Shown here one piece after another: positions 1 through 11,390 of a stretch of DNA of 64,000 nucleotides. The stretch is from Rheum nobile (taxonomy: Eukaryota > Streptophyta > Magnoliopsida > Caryophyllales > Polygonaceae). The notes under the pieces were generated by a model that saw only the letters and a program-made list of their open reading frames with translations, did no database searches and was not told the DNA's origin. Positions within the stretch are counted from its first letter, which is position 1, and each line of letters opens with the position of its first letter. A program made the translations under genes and the position numbers. The stretch is from contig WOAB01000768.1 of the NCBI GenBank assembly GCA_027886185.1, forward strand, positions 310,001-374,000, in the 5' to 3' direction.

Positions 1-150
1 TGTGAACTCCACGTCACGATACGGGGTAACCGGGAATATCTTCCAAAAAGATATCCGAAAATTCACTAATCACAGAAATATCAAGAATTGATGGTTCATC
101 TTTCATGGGCGGATCCAGGTAGCAAAGGTACCCGACACAACCTTGTCAAA
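1..150 (-). pseudogene. G1 pol fragment (protease-RT linker)
   Basis: The reverse complement is collinear with G2 17360-17510 and encodes the conserved leader of gypsy reverse transcriptase (phenylalanine-rich segment ending in the EDIPG-like motif and the RDVEF-like motif). It contains at least two in-frame stops. It continues past the left edge of the window. Confidence 0.6.
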
Positions 151-395
151 GTGGTCACCATCTTGGACCAACCCACTACATGGTTCACAGACGGCCCACT
201 AGTGGCTCCGAGCCCAGGCCCAGCCATTTCCAGCGTCCACTGTTGCCATGAGCCGCTGTCCATCCATCTCAACCCATCCTTGGTAGCTCCACCTAATTAA
301 TAGGCAGCCATCTCCAAGAGGTTGTTGGTGAGCCTTGAACACGAGACCTCACCCCATACCAAGCAACGAAACACTAACTTCGTATCAACCAAAGG
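151..395 (-). repeat. Foreign insert, possible tRNA-derived SINE remnant
   Basis: This stretch replaces the protease region found at the equivalent place in G2 (16975-17360). On the minus strand it contains GGTCTCGTGTTCAAGGCTC, which resembles a tRNA B-box, preceded about 35-40 bases upstream by GAAGTTAGTG, which could be a decayed A-box. This is the layout of plant tRNA-derived SINEs. No poly-A tail or target duplication was identified, so the call is weak. Confidence 0.25.
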
Positions 396-1140
396 TATAG
401 AGTACTTTGAGCAATTGGAGCATTCGGTCCTTCAGCCTTACGCATCTCGTAAAGGCCCTGACCTTGACCTCCAATCGTTCCTCTAGTACTTGGGGCCTTG
501 GCCTGACTGGTTGAGTCGGGACCACAACTGGTGTACCCATTGACTCCCACGACCTTGCCCTCCAACGAGCACGCCCAACCATCTCATCCACCTGGCGATG
601 CGCTTCAGCACTAATCGTCTTCCAAGTGGCAGGAGACAATAGCGAGTACTCCCGCTCAGGTGACAACACCGGATTCGGATAGATAAACTCCACTCCCGGG
701 TCCTCGCTGCCCACCAATAAGCGCTCCAAGTCATCAGACTTGTGGCCCTGCCCCTCGAGGTCTTCCTCGGGGTCCTTCTTCTCAGGATCTTCCTCAAGAT
801 CCTCCTCTAGATTTTCCTCCAGATCTTCCTCATGGTCCTCTTCGAAAATCATTTCGATCATGAAGTCATCGTTATATTACTCTCTAGCGTACCTTGATAA
901 CTTTTCTTCATCCTCAGTGTCCTCCCCTGGCTCCTCTATAGGTTTTACCACAGGAACCACGACCTCGTCGGACACTAGCACTACCGACTCAGGGAGTACA
1001 TTCTTCACCTCCTCGGGTGGACTACTAGGTTCACCGACCTCAAAACACAACGAGGGAACCGGGAACTCAAGCCTATCTAGAGATGGCGGAGCCATCTCGG
1101 CTTCTTCCGAGTCCCTCTGAAGAAAACGAAATGCACCCAT
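385..1140 (-). pseudogene. Acidic gag-position ORF of G1, one nonsense codon
   Basis: A reading frame starts MGAFRF about 200 bases after the primer binding site and runs about 250 codons, broken by one in-frame TAA at about 877-879. The first part is Pro/Glu/Val-rich. The second part has a run of Glu-Glu-Asp-Leu-type repeats (about 860-740). The final 60 residues are basic and overlap, in another frame, the conserved GGQGQ-LYEMRKAEG linker that precedes the protease in gypsy elements. No retrotransposon-gag capsid motif or zinc knuckle is visible. A degenerate counterpart of the start (GATATGGGTGCA) occurs in G2 near 6770, so the leader is ancestral to the family. Function unknown; a highly acidic protein replacing gag is an inference. 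Confidence 0.45.
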
Positions 1141-1345
1141 ATCCTTCGGGCGACGAGAAGAGAGTTAGTTAGTCTTTCTAAATATGGAAGTTCGTTTCCA
1201 TATCAGACTAAAGAAGAAGGCACGACTATGAACGATGTCATTTCAAATTCTTTTTATTTTTGAAAACTTAGAGCCCTCGAAAACATTTCACAATTTAAAA
1301 CGAGTAAATGATTTATAAAATCCCAACCCGTTTTTAAAAATTTCG

Positions 1346-1357
1346 GCTCTGATACCA
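1346..1357 (-). promoter_or_regulatory. Primer binding site of G1
   Basis: The minus strand reads TGGTATCAGAGC four bases inside the LTR end. This is the standard complement of the 3' end of initiator tRNA-Met used to prime reverse transcription in plant LTR retrotransposons. Confidence 0.85.
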
Positions 1358-1361
1358 ATTC

Positions 1362-3647
1362 TGTAACACCCCCAAATATTCCCTTGGAAAGGCATTACCG
1401 CCAGTGACCTCAGACGTTCTGTCCGATGTCACCCAAGGCTTTACGAGTTGATATAAATCATCAAACAACAATTATGATACAAAATATCATAACTTTTATT
1501 TAAACCAAAGTCTCGGAATTACAACATAATTCCAAATACATCAGAAATATAGCGGAAGACTTAGTACAAACATATTTAACACAGCGGAAGACTTTAAATA
1601 AACAACAAAAGGGTCTTGATCGCAATGATCACCCGCCAAAGATCTTAACCTGAATAAACTTGTCAAAAACAACGTTTGCCTTCATAGTCGTTCTAGCCTT
1701 CACAGGACGACAACTTATCTGATGTGCCGAATCGAACGGATGACACCAGCCAACCATGCAGAGAACAATTACGGTTGGTTAGTCTAATGAAAGACTACGC
1801 AAGGGTACAAAGCAGAGTGGTTCGAAGTAGTTGCATTGGGTTAGACTCATCGCTCCTCGAATCACAACCGATAACGATAGTCAACCATCATACTTCAACT
1901 GAATACATGAAAAGACATGAACAAGAGAAGATTCTGGAGACCGAGTCTCACTTCAATCAATCCCAAAAGAAGACTCCAACGAAATGAGCCTTATCGGAAA
2001 CATGACAAAAGTTGGGAAACTAAAATAATCAGACAAACACAGCATCGCATACGAGCGATCTATACTAAGACGAGTTTTTCCTAGCTGCACTATCGCCTAG
2101 CTGCACTACTCGCCAAGGTATATTAATTATGTGCGCCAAGAGCACTTATCTGAGTTAATTCCAGAACAAACCACAACACGTTATAAGCTTTTAGATATCC
2201 ACAACACGATCAAGAACGACTGGACCTCATATAGAGCCCAACGTCCGTATCCATAACAAATCCACAACCATTGATGTCAGGGTCTCCACTGCCCCTTCAC
2301 CAATTGATTATCAAGAAACGACTGGACCTCACATAGAGCCCATCGTCCCTACGAATACTCGTGCTAACTAAACAGTTTAACACAACAATAAATCACATCA
2401 AAACCATCACGGCCCACACCTACACAATATAACTATAATAGCGTCGATTCTAGCAGAATATACAACCTATTATAATATCAGATTTTAATCATATTAATTA
2501 ACAAAACTGTTCCCAACATAAACAAGAATCATCCCAAATTAATTAACAACTAAACAATTGATAATTAATGGAAGTATGGAATGATGAGCAAGAGCGAACC
2601 GCCACTTGTCTAGAGTAGATTCAGCGATGAATCTAGACGAGATGACTACCGAAAATATCCTTTCCAAGGATATGGCCTAAGCTTCAGATAACCCCAACTG
2701 ATTACGAGTCCACACGCGATTCAGCAGATCATGTTCTAACTGACAAATTAATTATCTATCAATTAATTTGACTGGATGAATTTAAGGAATTATATTTAAT
2801 AAATTTTTATGATATTAAATCATAAAAATATTTATTAAATTTTCCTAAAGAAAAATACGGACGAAAGGGGATCGAAATTATACCGCTAGAATAATTTCAG
2901 GTTGAATTTGAACGAAATGGAACTTGGGCTTCTCGGCCCAACAACAAAGCTGATATTAATTGGGGGGGCGGGTCCCACTACCTTCTTCTTCTTCCCCAAA
3001 CAACAACAACAACGAACAGGGACAACAACGGCAACAACCACGCGGGGCTTCGCCGGGGCTTCTCGACGCCAGAGATCTGACGCCAGGGATGGAGCCGCGC
3101 CGGGGAGGAGGAGCAGCACCACGGCGGTGGCTCGGACAGCAGCACAACAACGCCCAGGAGCTCGCACAGGGCTCAGTGGAGGAGGAAACGTGGACAGGGG
3201 AGCTCACGAGAGGAACAAGAGAAAGACGAGAGGAGCAGGGGAGAGACGAGAGGGAGATATGAGATGGGTATCTTCTACCCTTCATCCCCACCACCATATA
3301 TGGCCCAACGAGGGGGAAAAGGTCCGACAACTCCCTCTATAGGGGACCGGCCAATTTGCAAGTGGAGAGCCAAGTTGCATGCAACAGGGATAAGAATTCG
3401 GGAAGATAAGATTGCACAGGGAGGATAAGATTTGGTATGGGTTTTAAACCCCGGAAATTATATGTTTGTATCCAAAAAAATATTCTAAGTCCCGAAAATA
3501 CATCGAATGTATTTTATACCACTTAGAGAATTATTTCGGAGATCATGGAAGTTATGGAAAATCCGAACTCCACTGAAAGCGAAATAATTACTGAACGAAA
3601 CTTGGGAAAAATTACCCAAATATCCTTATAAAATGAGGGATATTACA
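1362..3647 (-). repeat. 5' LTR of G1 (minus orientation)
   Basis: On the minus strand it starts TGTAATATCC and ends GGGTGTTACA, so it has TG...CA ends and is about 2.29 kb long. The 1362-2720 half (downstream half of the LTR) is clearly similar to the corresponding half of the G2 LTRs, for example around the AATAGGTTGTATAT and GGTCACTGGCGGT words. The 2720-3647 half (U3 and transcription start side) is different and contains a GC-rich, CAACAA-rich stretch at 2950-3250. The small ORFs here in both strands are not supported as genes. Confidence 0.8.
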
Positions 3648-4140
3648 GACAGTAGTAGTAGTAGTGTGCATGCTGACAGTGTTATGCAAGTGTGATTATA
3701 CATTAGTATGTGTGATGACAATAACAGTGAAATGGTGAGAGTGTTTTGCAAGTGTGTTTACACATTAGTTTATGTGATGACAATAGTATTATTGTAGTGA
3801 CTGTGATTTGCAAGTGTGATGACATTGTTTAATTATGTTCTTGTTTACTTGTTAATATTGATGACAATATTTATGTAATGACATTTAGGTAATTTGATGA
3901 CAATGTTTATCAGGTGTGATTACACATTAGTATGTGTGCTGAAGAAAGTAGTAGTGTGTTGATAGTTTTATGCAAGTGAAATTACATGTTAGTATGTGTA
4001 ATGACAGTAGCAAGTAAATGATTAGAGTGTTTTACAAGTGTGTTTACACATTAGTATGTGTGATGACAATAGTACTAATATGGTGACAGTGTTTTGCAAG
4101 TGTGATGACAATGGTTATGTTCTTGTTTACTTGATAATTA
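3648..4140. repeat. Diverged tandem repeats, left part of the DUF1985 transposon
   Basis: Units of roughly 130-150 bases built from GTGTGATTACACATTAGTATGTG, GTGATGACAAT and TTGTTTACTTG words recur at least three times. They match the bases just after G2 (21716-21900). No coding signal. Confidence 0.6.
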
Positions 4141-6554
4141 TGATACCCCGTAGTTCTGTGAGGTTATTTTTTGGAATTTTGGGATTTTTTTCCGAACGCC
4201 CGTTTTGTACGTCGGATTAATTTCAGAGAGTTTAAGACATTCTGTAATGTGCTCAATCTCTGTAATATTTTTCTCAGTGAAATAATATACAGTCGACGTA
4301 CTTTAGGACTTAATACTCGTTCGTGCATGATTATTTTTATCCCGGGTTAAGCCGAAATTATCCAAAGATCAATTGGATAAGGGCTGACCTGGCGACGCCC
4401 GCCATGGGTATGGCGGCGACTGCCGTAGGTCAACCCCGGCGCCTTTCTCGCAGCTTCGTCCTGGCCAGGTGGCCTTGGAAGCGGTGACCGCGGCTAATGG
4501 CGGCGACCGCCGTCGTCACCCCTCCGCCATGGAGACAAGGCAGCGGCGACCTGGAGAGGAGAGCGGCGACCGCCGCTGAGTAGCAGGGGGCTAGCCCTGT
4601 GGCCTCCGACGAGCTCTGACGACGCCAATGCCGGCCTCCCACGTACCCCCCAGCTGCCAAATCTTATCCTCTTTGATCTGGGCTATAAATAGAGATGATT
4701 GGGATCAGAATTGAGCACAAAATCGAAGCTCAAATCCTCAAAATTGTCTCGCCGGAAAATCTAGCCCTCGCCGGAGTTCTGAAGCGATCGCCGAAGCTCC
4801 CTTTTGGTTGTATTTCCAGTTGCTAGAGGAAGCCTTGGAGGCCCTTAGACGCCTAGAATCCAAAGCAAGGCTAAGGGAGACCAATCGCTCGCCGTCGGTG
4901 AGTTTCTGTTCTCGATTAAGTTTTCCGACGATCATAGCGGCGCCCGTCGTGGTAAAGGCGGCGACCGCCGCCATGTTGGCCTCGGCTTTGGTGGTCTTCG
5001 ATCGGACTTCGTTCCTTTCGATTTCTTTCGTTATTCTCAAGTTCGTGCTCGTGTTTGTCGAATCTAACTTAGGGTTTCTTTATGGGTCGATTTGAAGGAA
5101 TCTGTGTTGCCGGATATGTCCCTGTATCGAGTCCGGAATCCCGTCGTTAGGCTTTGTTGAAACTCTGCGGATTAAGGCAAGTGGCGGTTCGCTCTTGCTC
5201 ATCGTTCCATATTTACATTAATTATCAATTATTTAATTGAGTAATTAATTTGGAATGATCATTGTGTTTGTCTGGAAATGGTTTTGTAAACTATTTTGGA
5301 AAACTAGAATATGATATTATAATAGGTTGTATATCTGTTAGAACAACGCTATTATGAATATATATTTATGATCTCCTTGAGGGCATTTCTGTGGATTTAT
5401 CCTGAACTATTGTTGTGCTCGAACTGTTTAGTTAGCACTAGTAGTTAGGAACGTTACTTGGACCATGTCAGGTCCAGTCGTTTCTGTATAATCAGGTAGA
5501 GAGGTGGCTCGTCCCCACCTAATACCATGTTTACGGTCATGACCCGACCTCTGATACACGAGTATAGAGGTAGGTGCACTTAGCTAGTGCCACAAACTCG
5601 GGATTTCATCCCTTCGGTATGCGTCACTCCAGACGAAACGCATATCAAGATGTATAGGTTCCGTTGGGGATATATATACATTTAAAAGCCTATAACGTGA
5701 TGCACGTTTTGGAATTTAATCAGATAAGGGCCGTAGGTTCGCCCATAACTAATAAACCTCTGGCGAGTAGTGCAGCTAAGCGATAGTGCAGCTAGGAAAG
5801 CTCGTCTAAACTTTTAAATCGCTCGAATGCGATACTGTGATTCTTTAAATATTCCAGACTTTGTCATACTTCGTTAAAGACTCGATTTTTTGGAGTCTTC
5901 TCTTGGATATTCCGTTAAGATTCGTTTCAGTTGGAATCTTCTCTTGTGCATGCCTTTTGTCATATTCAAGTAGAGTATGATGGTTGACAAGCATACTCGA
6001 CTATTATTCGAGAGACGAGAAGTCTAACCCAATACGACTACTTAGAACCTTCTGCTTTGTGCCCTTGCATGGTCTATTCATTTAGACTAACCAACCGCAA
6101 CTGTTATCTGCATTGTTGGCTGGTGTCATCCGTTCTATTCGGCACATCAGATGGAGCACAAATATGAGGAGACTAGAATGATTATGAAGACGACGGTGGT
6201 TTTTGGATGTTTTAATAATTATCTTTTAATCAGGTTGAGATCCTTGGGCAGGTGATCATTATGATCACAACCCTTTTTGTAATATTTAGGAAATACTTCC
6301 GCTGTAATTTATTTACTCTGTTATATATTTAAAAGACTTCCGCTGTACTTTGTTTAAACTCTGTGTTTGTCCTATTCAGGATTGGGATGTAATCCCGGGA
6401 CTTATGTTTTATATGAATAATATTATGATTTTTGTATCATAAGTGTTTCATAATTGGTATTTAAACGGTAAAGCCTGGGGTGGCTTCGGTGAGGAAAACC
6501 GAGGTCACTGGCGGTGATACCTTTCCAAATGGGTTAAGATTTGGGGGTGTTACA
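4141..6554 (+). repeat. 5' LTR of G2
   Basis: 2414 bases, TGATACCCCG to GGGTGTTACA. It contains a TATAAATA box at 4684-4691 and a GC-rich block (about 4385-4990) with inverted words of the GGCGGCGACC / GGTCGCCGCC kind. Compared with the 3' LTR it lacks about 60 bases of a GC-rich repeat near 4970, probably a deletion between short direct repeats (CCGCCGCCA). Confidence 0.9.
4684..4691 (+). promoter_or_regulatory. TATA box in G2 5' LTR
   Basis: TATAAATA in a GC-rich to AT-rich transition, conserved in the 3' LTR at 19764-19771. It is the likely promoter of the element transcript. Confidence 0.6.
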
Positions 6555-6558
6555 GTTG

Positions 6559-6570
6559 TGGTATCAAAGC
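6559..6570 (+). promoter_or_regulatory. Primer binding site of G2
   Basis: TGGTATCAAAGC four bases after the LTR end: the tRNA-Met complement with one substitution (G to A). Confidence 0.8.
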
Positions 6571-6932
6571 CAGGTTTTAAACAGGTTTGGGGATTTTACA
6601 AACCATTTTCCCGTTTTTGAAAATGCTTTAAAAGGGCTCTGAATTTTCAAAATGAAAAGAATTTTTAAACACCGTTCATAGTCATGTCTTCTATATAGTC
6701 TGATATAGTAAGCTTGCTTCTATGTCTAGAAAGACTAATTCCTTCATCGTTACCCTCTAGGATATGGGTGCATGTCTATCTCGGAAGAAAGAGATCGGCT
6801 AATGAGAAGTTGTAAAATAGTTCAAGTTCATCTATAAAATACCAAGTTGATCTATTCTGAGTGATTTTGCTACATTAAGTAGGTTCGAAGGATATTAATG
6901 TATAAAATACTTGGAAATTGATCGGTAAACAG

Positions 6933-8169
6933 ATGGTGAACACAAGGAACACAATTTGAGCTGGTGCTGGGACGAGCAATGACCCCAGACCAACTGTAGG
7001 AAATGTTGGACAAGACGAGCATGAGTCTAGTGCCAACAACCATCCTAGAGGCAATGGTCAAGAACAGACCTACGCTCCAATGGCATTTGATGCTGTAGCA
7101 TTGGAGGCAATTCGAGGTATGGTCATGCAAGCAGTGACTGATATACTGCGACCGAGTATGCCACAGGCACAAGGTGTGCAAATTCCCCCACCGGTTCCCA
7201 GATTTGAGGAGCCAGAAAACCGTGTATTCGAGGAGAATATAGTTAGGACTCGAGACAACTATGGTTGTGCACTGAAGACCATTAATTCCATGAGGCCTGA
7301 CAGCTATAACGGGAAAGGGGAACCAATCAGGGTGATCCATTGGTTCTCCCACATGGAGCGGCTGTTCCGCAACATTGATTGTACTGAAGCTGAGAAAGTA
7401 CATATAGCTTCTCTTCAGTTAAAGGAGGATGCTAGTGAGTGGTGGGAGAGTACCGGCTTAGCTGATAGCCCTGTTTTGAACTGGGAGATGTTCAAGACAA
7501 AGATGACAGACCGTTTCTTCTCTCGTGCTATGAGGGAGGAGAAACACAAGGAGTTCCTATACCCTAAGACTGATGGATTGAAGGTGACTGAGCTGGCAAC
7601 CAAGTTCAATCATCTATTACAGTATGCTGGACCTGAGATATCCAGTGAGGCACAGAAAATCTGGTATTTCCATGAGTGGATGAGCCCAGATATCAAGCCG
7701 ATGATGGTGCACCACACATGCTCTACTCTGGAGCAGTATGTGGATGCAACCTACAAGTTGGAGGTGACTCTGGAGGAGTCGACCAAAAGACGTAATCGAC
7801 AGAAGTCGATGCAGAATCAAGGAAGTGGATTCAAGCGACCTGCGTCACCGTCTAACTTTGCCAAATCTGGACGAGCAAAGACGGACACGACTCAAGGAGG
7901 GTCAACGGAACAGACGGGTCAAAGCAAGAATCCAGTCCCGTGTTACAATTGTGGTGCTGCTGGGCACAAGAGCACCGAGTGTCCAAAAGAGAAAAAGTCA
8001 TGCTTTGGGTGTGGACGTGATGGACATATGCAGAAATTCTGTAGGCAGGGAAAACAGAAGGGAGTGGAGTCACAACAAGGGTCAGTTAATCAGAATAACC
8101 GACCTTGGTTCAAGCCAACTGAGACTCCTAGTCCTTCGATGCCGATAACTGCCCAGAACAAGGGGAAAC
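6933..8169 (+). pseudogene. gag: G2 gag (capsid plus two zinc knuckles), interrupted by C1
   Basis: The frame begins MVNTRNTI and meets a TGA at codon 9 (6957-6959). From 7080 it is open for 375 codons. It contains the retrotransposon-gag core (about residues 60-200 of the open part; the WWESTGLAD region at 7440 is typical) and two CCHC-type knuckles near the end, CYNCGAAGHKSTEC (about 7945) and CFGCGRDGHMQKFC (about 7995). C1 cut the gene at 8169. After C1 the same frame resumes at 16882 with PPAASGGQSQCLYEMREADG and then stops at about 16960. The protein would form the capsid and bind the element RNA. A double knuckle fits the Tekay/Del-like chromovirus group. Confidence 0.85.
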
Positions 8170-9306
8170 TGTTAGGAAATGGAAATCTGGAACTTAGGTT
8201 CCCCTGAGAGTTTCGTTCCTCAGTTTCTCTACTTTTGAAGATGACAAATATTATGATACTAAAGTTTTATCTCAAAGATGTGTTTTAAGGAACCACAGGA
8301 AATTACCTAAGGCAGGAAAGCCAAACAGAACAAGGGAACCAAAGGAACAAGACAGCTGAAGGAATCCAGAGGAACCCAGGTGTGCCCAGAAATGGAGCTT
8401 GCGACATTGCGATTCCCGAAAAATCTAGGGACACACAACCTCGGACAAAAGGTGTCGAAAACGACTTGTCCGAAGCTTCCAAAAGTCTACCAAGGTCCAA
8501 GAGCTAAAGAACAAGATGCCTAGAGAACCTCTACCTCAGACAGAGACGATGAAAGCGACAGCACATGAAGACATCGCTGTCCAACAGATGGTTCCCAAGC
8601 GGCCAGCTTACTCAACCTCGGACGAAAGCGTTTTGACAACGACACCACAAGGCTCGTCTGAGGTAGTTGACCAACCAAGAGAGATTCTGAGCTGCCTAGG
8701 TTGTTTGCACATGCCAAGCACAACGTGGATCAAGGAGAACCACTAATCATAGGACAAGCTCAATCCGTGGGAACCAAGAGAGGATCGAGCTGCGAAGAAT
8801 CCTCTATAAAAGGAAGAGTAACCCAAGGGTTATCTTCATGCACTAAAACAAGAACTCACACTCATTAGCAAATATCTAGTGTGAACCTCAAAACAAAGAT
8901 CATCAAAGCAAACCGAGATCAAGAGGAACCAGTCAAGGAAGAAGAGCTGAGTGCTAAGTTCCTGTGACTGTAAGTGATAGTTCCTAGGTGCGAAAGTCTG
9001 TTTCTTGGATTGATTATTGATTGTGTTAAGTTATCTAGGATTGTCTAACTGTGTATAAGGCAAAGGAACTGTGTGTTCGTTCCTAGGATAAGCTGTAACC
9101 AAAAGAGATAAGAAATCAAGAAGTAGACTTTGAAATCCTTTCGAAAGAAAGGTAGTGGTTTTTATCCTGGATTGCTAGTTGGCAATCAAAGGTTTCCACT
9201 ATAAGGAACTTGTCATTTGTTTGATTGTTTATCTTCCGCTGCGAAAGGAACTAAGAATCGTTATTCTGAGTTCCTTAAGCTTTTATCTAACAATCACGAT
9301 CCTACA
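8170..9306 (+). repeat. 5' LTR of C1
   Basis: 1137 bases, TGTTAGGAAA to GATCCTACA. It has a TATAAAAG box at 8805-8812. It keeps a 55-base segment (about 8516-8570) that is missing in the C1 3' LTR but present in C2. Confidence 0.95.
8805..8812 (+). promoter_or_regulatory. TATA box in C1 LTR
   Basis: TATAAAAG within CCTCTATAAAAGGAAGA, conserved in all four LTR copies of the family in this window (for example 37842-37849). Confidence 0.65.
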
Positions 9307-9307
9307 A

Positions 9308-9319
9308 TTGGTATCAGAG
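9308..9319 (+). promoter_or_regulatory. Primer binding site of C1
   Basis: TTGGTATCAGAGC directly follows the LTR, complementary to the tRNA-Met 3' end. Confidence 0.9.
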
Positions 9320-9356
9320 CAGGAAACGCTCTAGATCTTTGTTAAGTTTGCAGATC

Positions 9357-11390
9357 ATGTCTCAACCAAGCAAGTTTGAGCTCGGAATCTCCACCAACAA
9401 GCCACATCTCCGAAAGAAAGGAGAAGAAACATGGTGGGAAAAGTGCATGGAAAGCCACATCAAGACCAACGACTATCAATGCTGGAGGATAGTCGAAAAT
9501 GGAGATGGCCACGTCGATCTTACCATGAAGGAAGAAGATTGGAAACCAGAACACTATGTCATCATGGAGAAGAATGCCAAGGCCAGGCAGTTCATCCTCA
9601 ATGGATTGGACAGAGAAGACATGGACAAGGTCATAGGTATCAAGACGGCGAAGGAAATGTGGAAATCTCTCAAGGAGATGCATGAAGGAAGTGAGGAACT
9701 AAAGCAAAGAAGAAAGTTTGCTTTGGAAGGAAAATACCACACCTTCAAAATGATGGAAACTGAGACCATCTTAGAGTACTACTCCCGCTTCAACAGATTG
9801 ATTGGAAAGTTGACAGCGGCGGGAGTCGATCTTGATGAAGTCTCCAAGTCCCTAGTGGTCATCAATGGACTCAACTCTAAATTCACCCTTCTGAAGGGAA
9901 TCATGAAGAACACTCCAGGCATCCAATCCCTTCCCTTGACACAAATCATAGGGAAACTGGAGGTTGAAGAAGGAGAGCACACCAAAGCCAATACCGACAA
10001 GAAACTGGAAAAAGGAATTGCCCTCAAGATCTCCAAAGCCTTTAGGCTCGAGATGGAGGAAGAGAACTCAGATCTTGAAGAAGAGGAGGATGAACTAACA
10101 GCCCTCTTCACAAAGAACATCAAAAAATTCTTTGTGAAGGGAAGGTTCCAAAAGGGCAGTTCCTCTCACAATGGACCAAGAAGAGATCTCAAGGAAGTTT
10201 CCTGTTACGAGTGCAAGGAGAAGGGACACTACGCTAAGAACTGTCCCAACAAAGAAGAGTCCAAGGAAGAGGAAAGACCTCAAAGAAAGAAGGCTCTCGT
10301 AGCCTCATGGGGAGAAGACTCAGATGAGGAACTGGATCTCAGTGGCTTCTATGGAGGAAAATGTCTCATGGCAAAAGGAGACTCAAGCGACTCAGAAGAC
10401 CTTGAGCTAACTTTTGACGATCTCTTAAAATCCCTAGTTTATTGTGATAAGAAACAACTTCTTAAGATCATAAAGAAACTAGGAAAGGAAACCAGTTCCC
10501 TTCAACAGAAACTAGATGATTGTGAAGATGAAATTGCTTGCTTGACTGTTGAGAATTCTATTTGGAGTAAGAAACTTGATGAAACTGAGAAAGACCTAGC
10601 TGAAACTCACTCCAAACTCATTGATATTAGGAATGTGCATGCTAGTCACCTTAAAACTTGCAAATCTTGTGATGAAACTAGCATAGATTCTGTCAAAGTT
10701 CCCTTGCATGCTAATTCACCTGGAAATGACATGCTTCAATCCATAATGGATAGGTTATACATTCTCACTAATTCCATTAATGAAAAAACGATAAATCAAA
10801 CTGTTTTTGTGAGACAACGACATGGAATAGGATATGTCAATAGTAAAGGGAACAATGATGCTGAAGAAGAAAAGGCTAGGCGAGAACTTGTTGAGATGAA
10901 TGAGAACCTCAGTATTGCTCTGGCCACTTCTCGTGATAGGAATCAATTCCTATCAGAGAAGATCATGGTCCTTGAGAACAAGGCTAAGGTTGCCAAACGT
11001 CTCAATGAAGGTTCTCAAAGTCCTAAGAAGGAACCAAAGGGAAAAGAAAAGATGGTTCCTGAAAACCAATGGTTCACCAATTCCTTTGCTCACAAAAAAT
11101 ATATTGACATGGCCCATAGCAAGGTTAGAAACAATGTTGATTTTAACAAAAGGAAAACTGAAAAACCTTTTAGGCCAGGAAAAGGAAAATATGGACATGT
11201 TGTTTACAATCGTTTGTGTACCTACTGTGGTAAGAATGGTCATTACAACACTGATTGTGCTAAGAAAAAGAACTTTGAAAAGGAGAAAAGTACTCATTAC
11301 CATGAAAGGAACCAGTTCCCTGGTTATTCACAGACTCGGAATGCTAATCCCCCCAGTAAAGTCAAGCTTCACTGGGTTCAGAAATCTTAG
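9357..11390 (+). CDS. gag: C1 Gag polyprotein (copia, SIRE-like)
   Basis: A 677-residue open frame starting MSQPSKFEL; the ATG at 9357 is chosen because it is the first after the primer site that is shared with C2. The N-terminal 250 residues match the copia gag fold (EMWKSLKEMHEGSEELKQ, YYSRFNRLIGKL). An acidic run and a first CCHC knuckle follow (CYECKEKGHYAKNC, about 10205). Then comes a coiled-coil-like Lys/Glu-rich region of over 250 residues, a second knuckle (CTYCGKNGHYNTDC, about 11220), and the end HWVQKS. The extended gag with two distant knuckles is characteristic of SIRE-type elements. Gag would assemble virus-like particles and package the RNA. Unlike most coding regions here this frame is intact. 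Confidence 0.9.
   Translation: MSQPSKFELGISTNKPHLRKKGEETWWEKCMESHIKTNDYQCWRIVENGDGHVDLTMKEEDWKPEHYVIMEKNAKARQFILNGLDREDMDKVIGIKTAKEMWKSLKEMHEGSEELKQRRKFALEGKYHTFKMMETETILEYYSRFNRLIGKLTAAGVDLDEVSKSLVVINGLNSKFTLLKGIMKNTPGIQSLPLTQIIGKLEVEEGEHTKANTDKKLEKGIALKISKAFRLEMEEENSDLEEEEDELTALFTKNIKKFFVKGRFQKGSSSHNGPRRDLKEVSCYECKEKGHYAKNCPNKEESKEEERPQRKKALVASWGEDSDEELDLSGFYGGKCLMAKGDSSDSEDLELTFDDLLKSLVYCDKKQLLKIIKKLGKETSSLQQKLDDCEDEIACLTVENSIWSKKLDETEKDLAETHSKLIDIRNVHASHLKTCKSCDETSIDSVKVPLHANSPGNDMLQSIMDRLYILTNSINEKTINQTVFVRQRHGIGYVNSKGNNDAEEEKARRELVEMNENLSIALATSRDRNQFLSEKIMVLENKAKVAKRLNEGSQSPKKEPKGKEKMVPENQWFTNSFAHKKYIDMAHSKVRNNVDFNKRKTEKPFRPGKGKYGHVVYNRLCTYCGKNGHYNTDCAKKKNFEKEKSTHYHERNQFPGYSQTRNANPPSKVKLHWVQKS

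Larger units (their letters stand above)
1..3647 (-). mobile_element. G1: partial Ty3/gypsy element, 5' LTR plus start of internal region
   Basis: Read on the minus strand, an LTR (3647 to 1362) is followed by a tRNA-Met-type primer binding site, an acidic gag-position ORF and a piece of the protease/RT junction, then the window ends. The last 150 bases match, in reverse complement, the protease-RT linker of element G2 at about 17360-17510, so the two are related. The internal region is compressed: only about 1.2 kb separates the primer site from the RT leader and no capsid domain is visible, which suggests a non-autonomous derivative. The other LTR lies outside the window, so the target duplication cannot be tested. 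Confidence 0.8.

Noticed and set aside
740..1120. Plus-strand Ser-rich ORF
   Set aside because: Antisense shadow of the acidic minus-strand ORF of G1.
2902..3342. Overlapping ORFs on both strands in the G1 LTR
   Set aside because: They arise from GC-rich, CAA-rich LTR sequence. No domain, and three frames are open at once.
4134..4140. AATTA as an exact target duplication of G2
   Set aside because: The bases after the 3' LTR are ATAAT. The best match (4134-4138) is two bases away from the LTR, so I report it only as imperfect.
9307..9325. Possible tRNA gene at TGGTATCAGAGC
   Set aside because: It is only a short primer binding site next to an LTR; no tRNA cloverleaf surrounds it. The same holds for the other primer sites.
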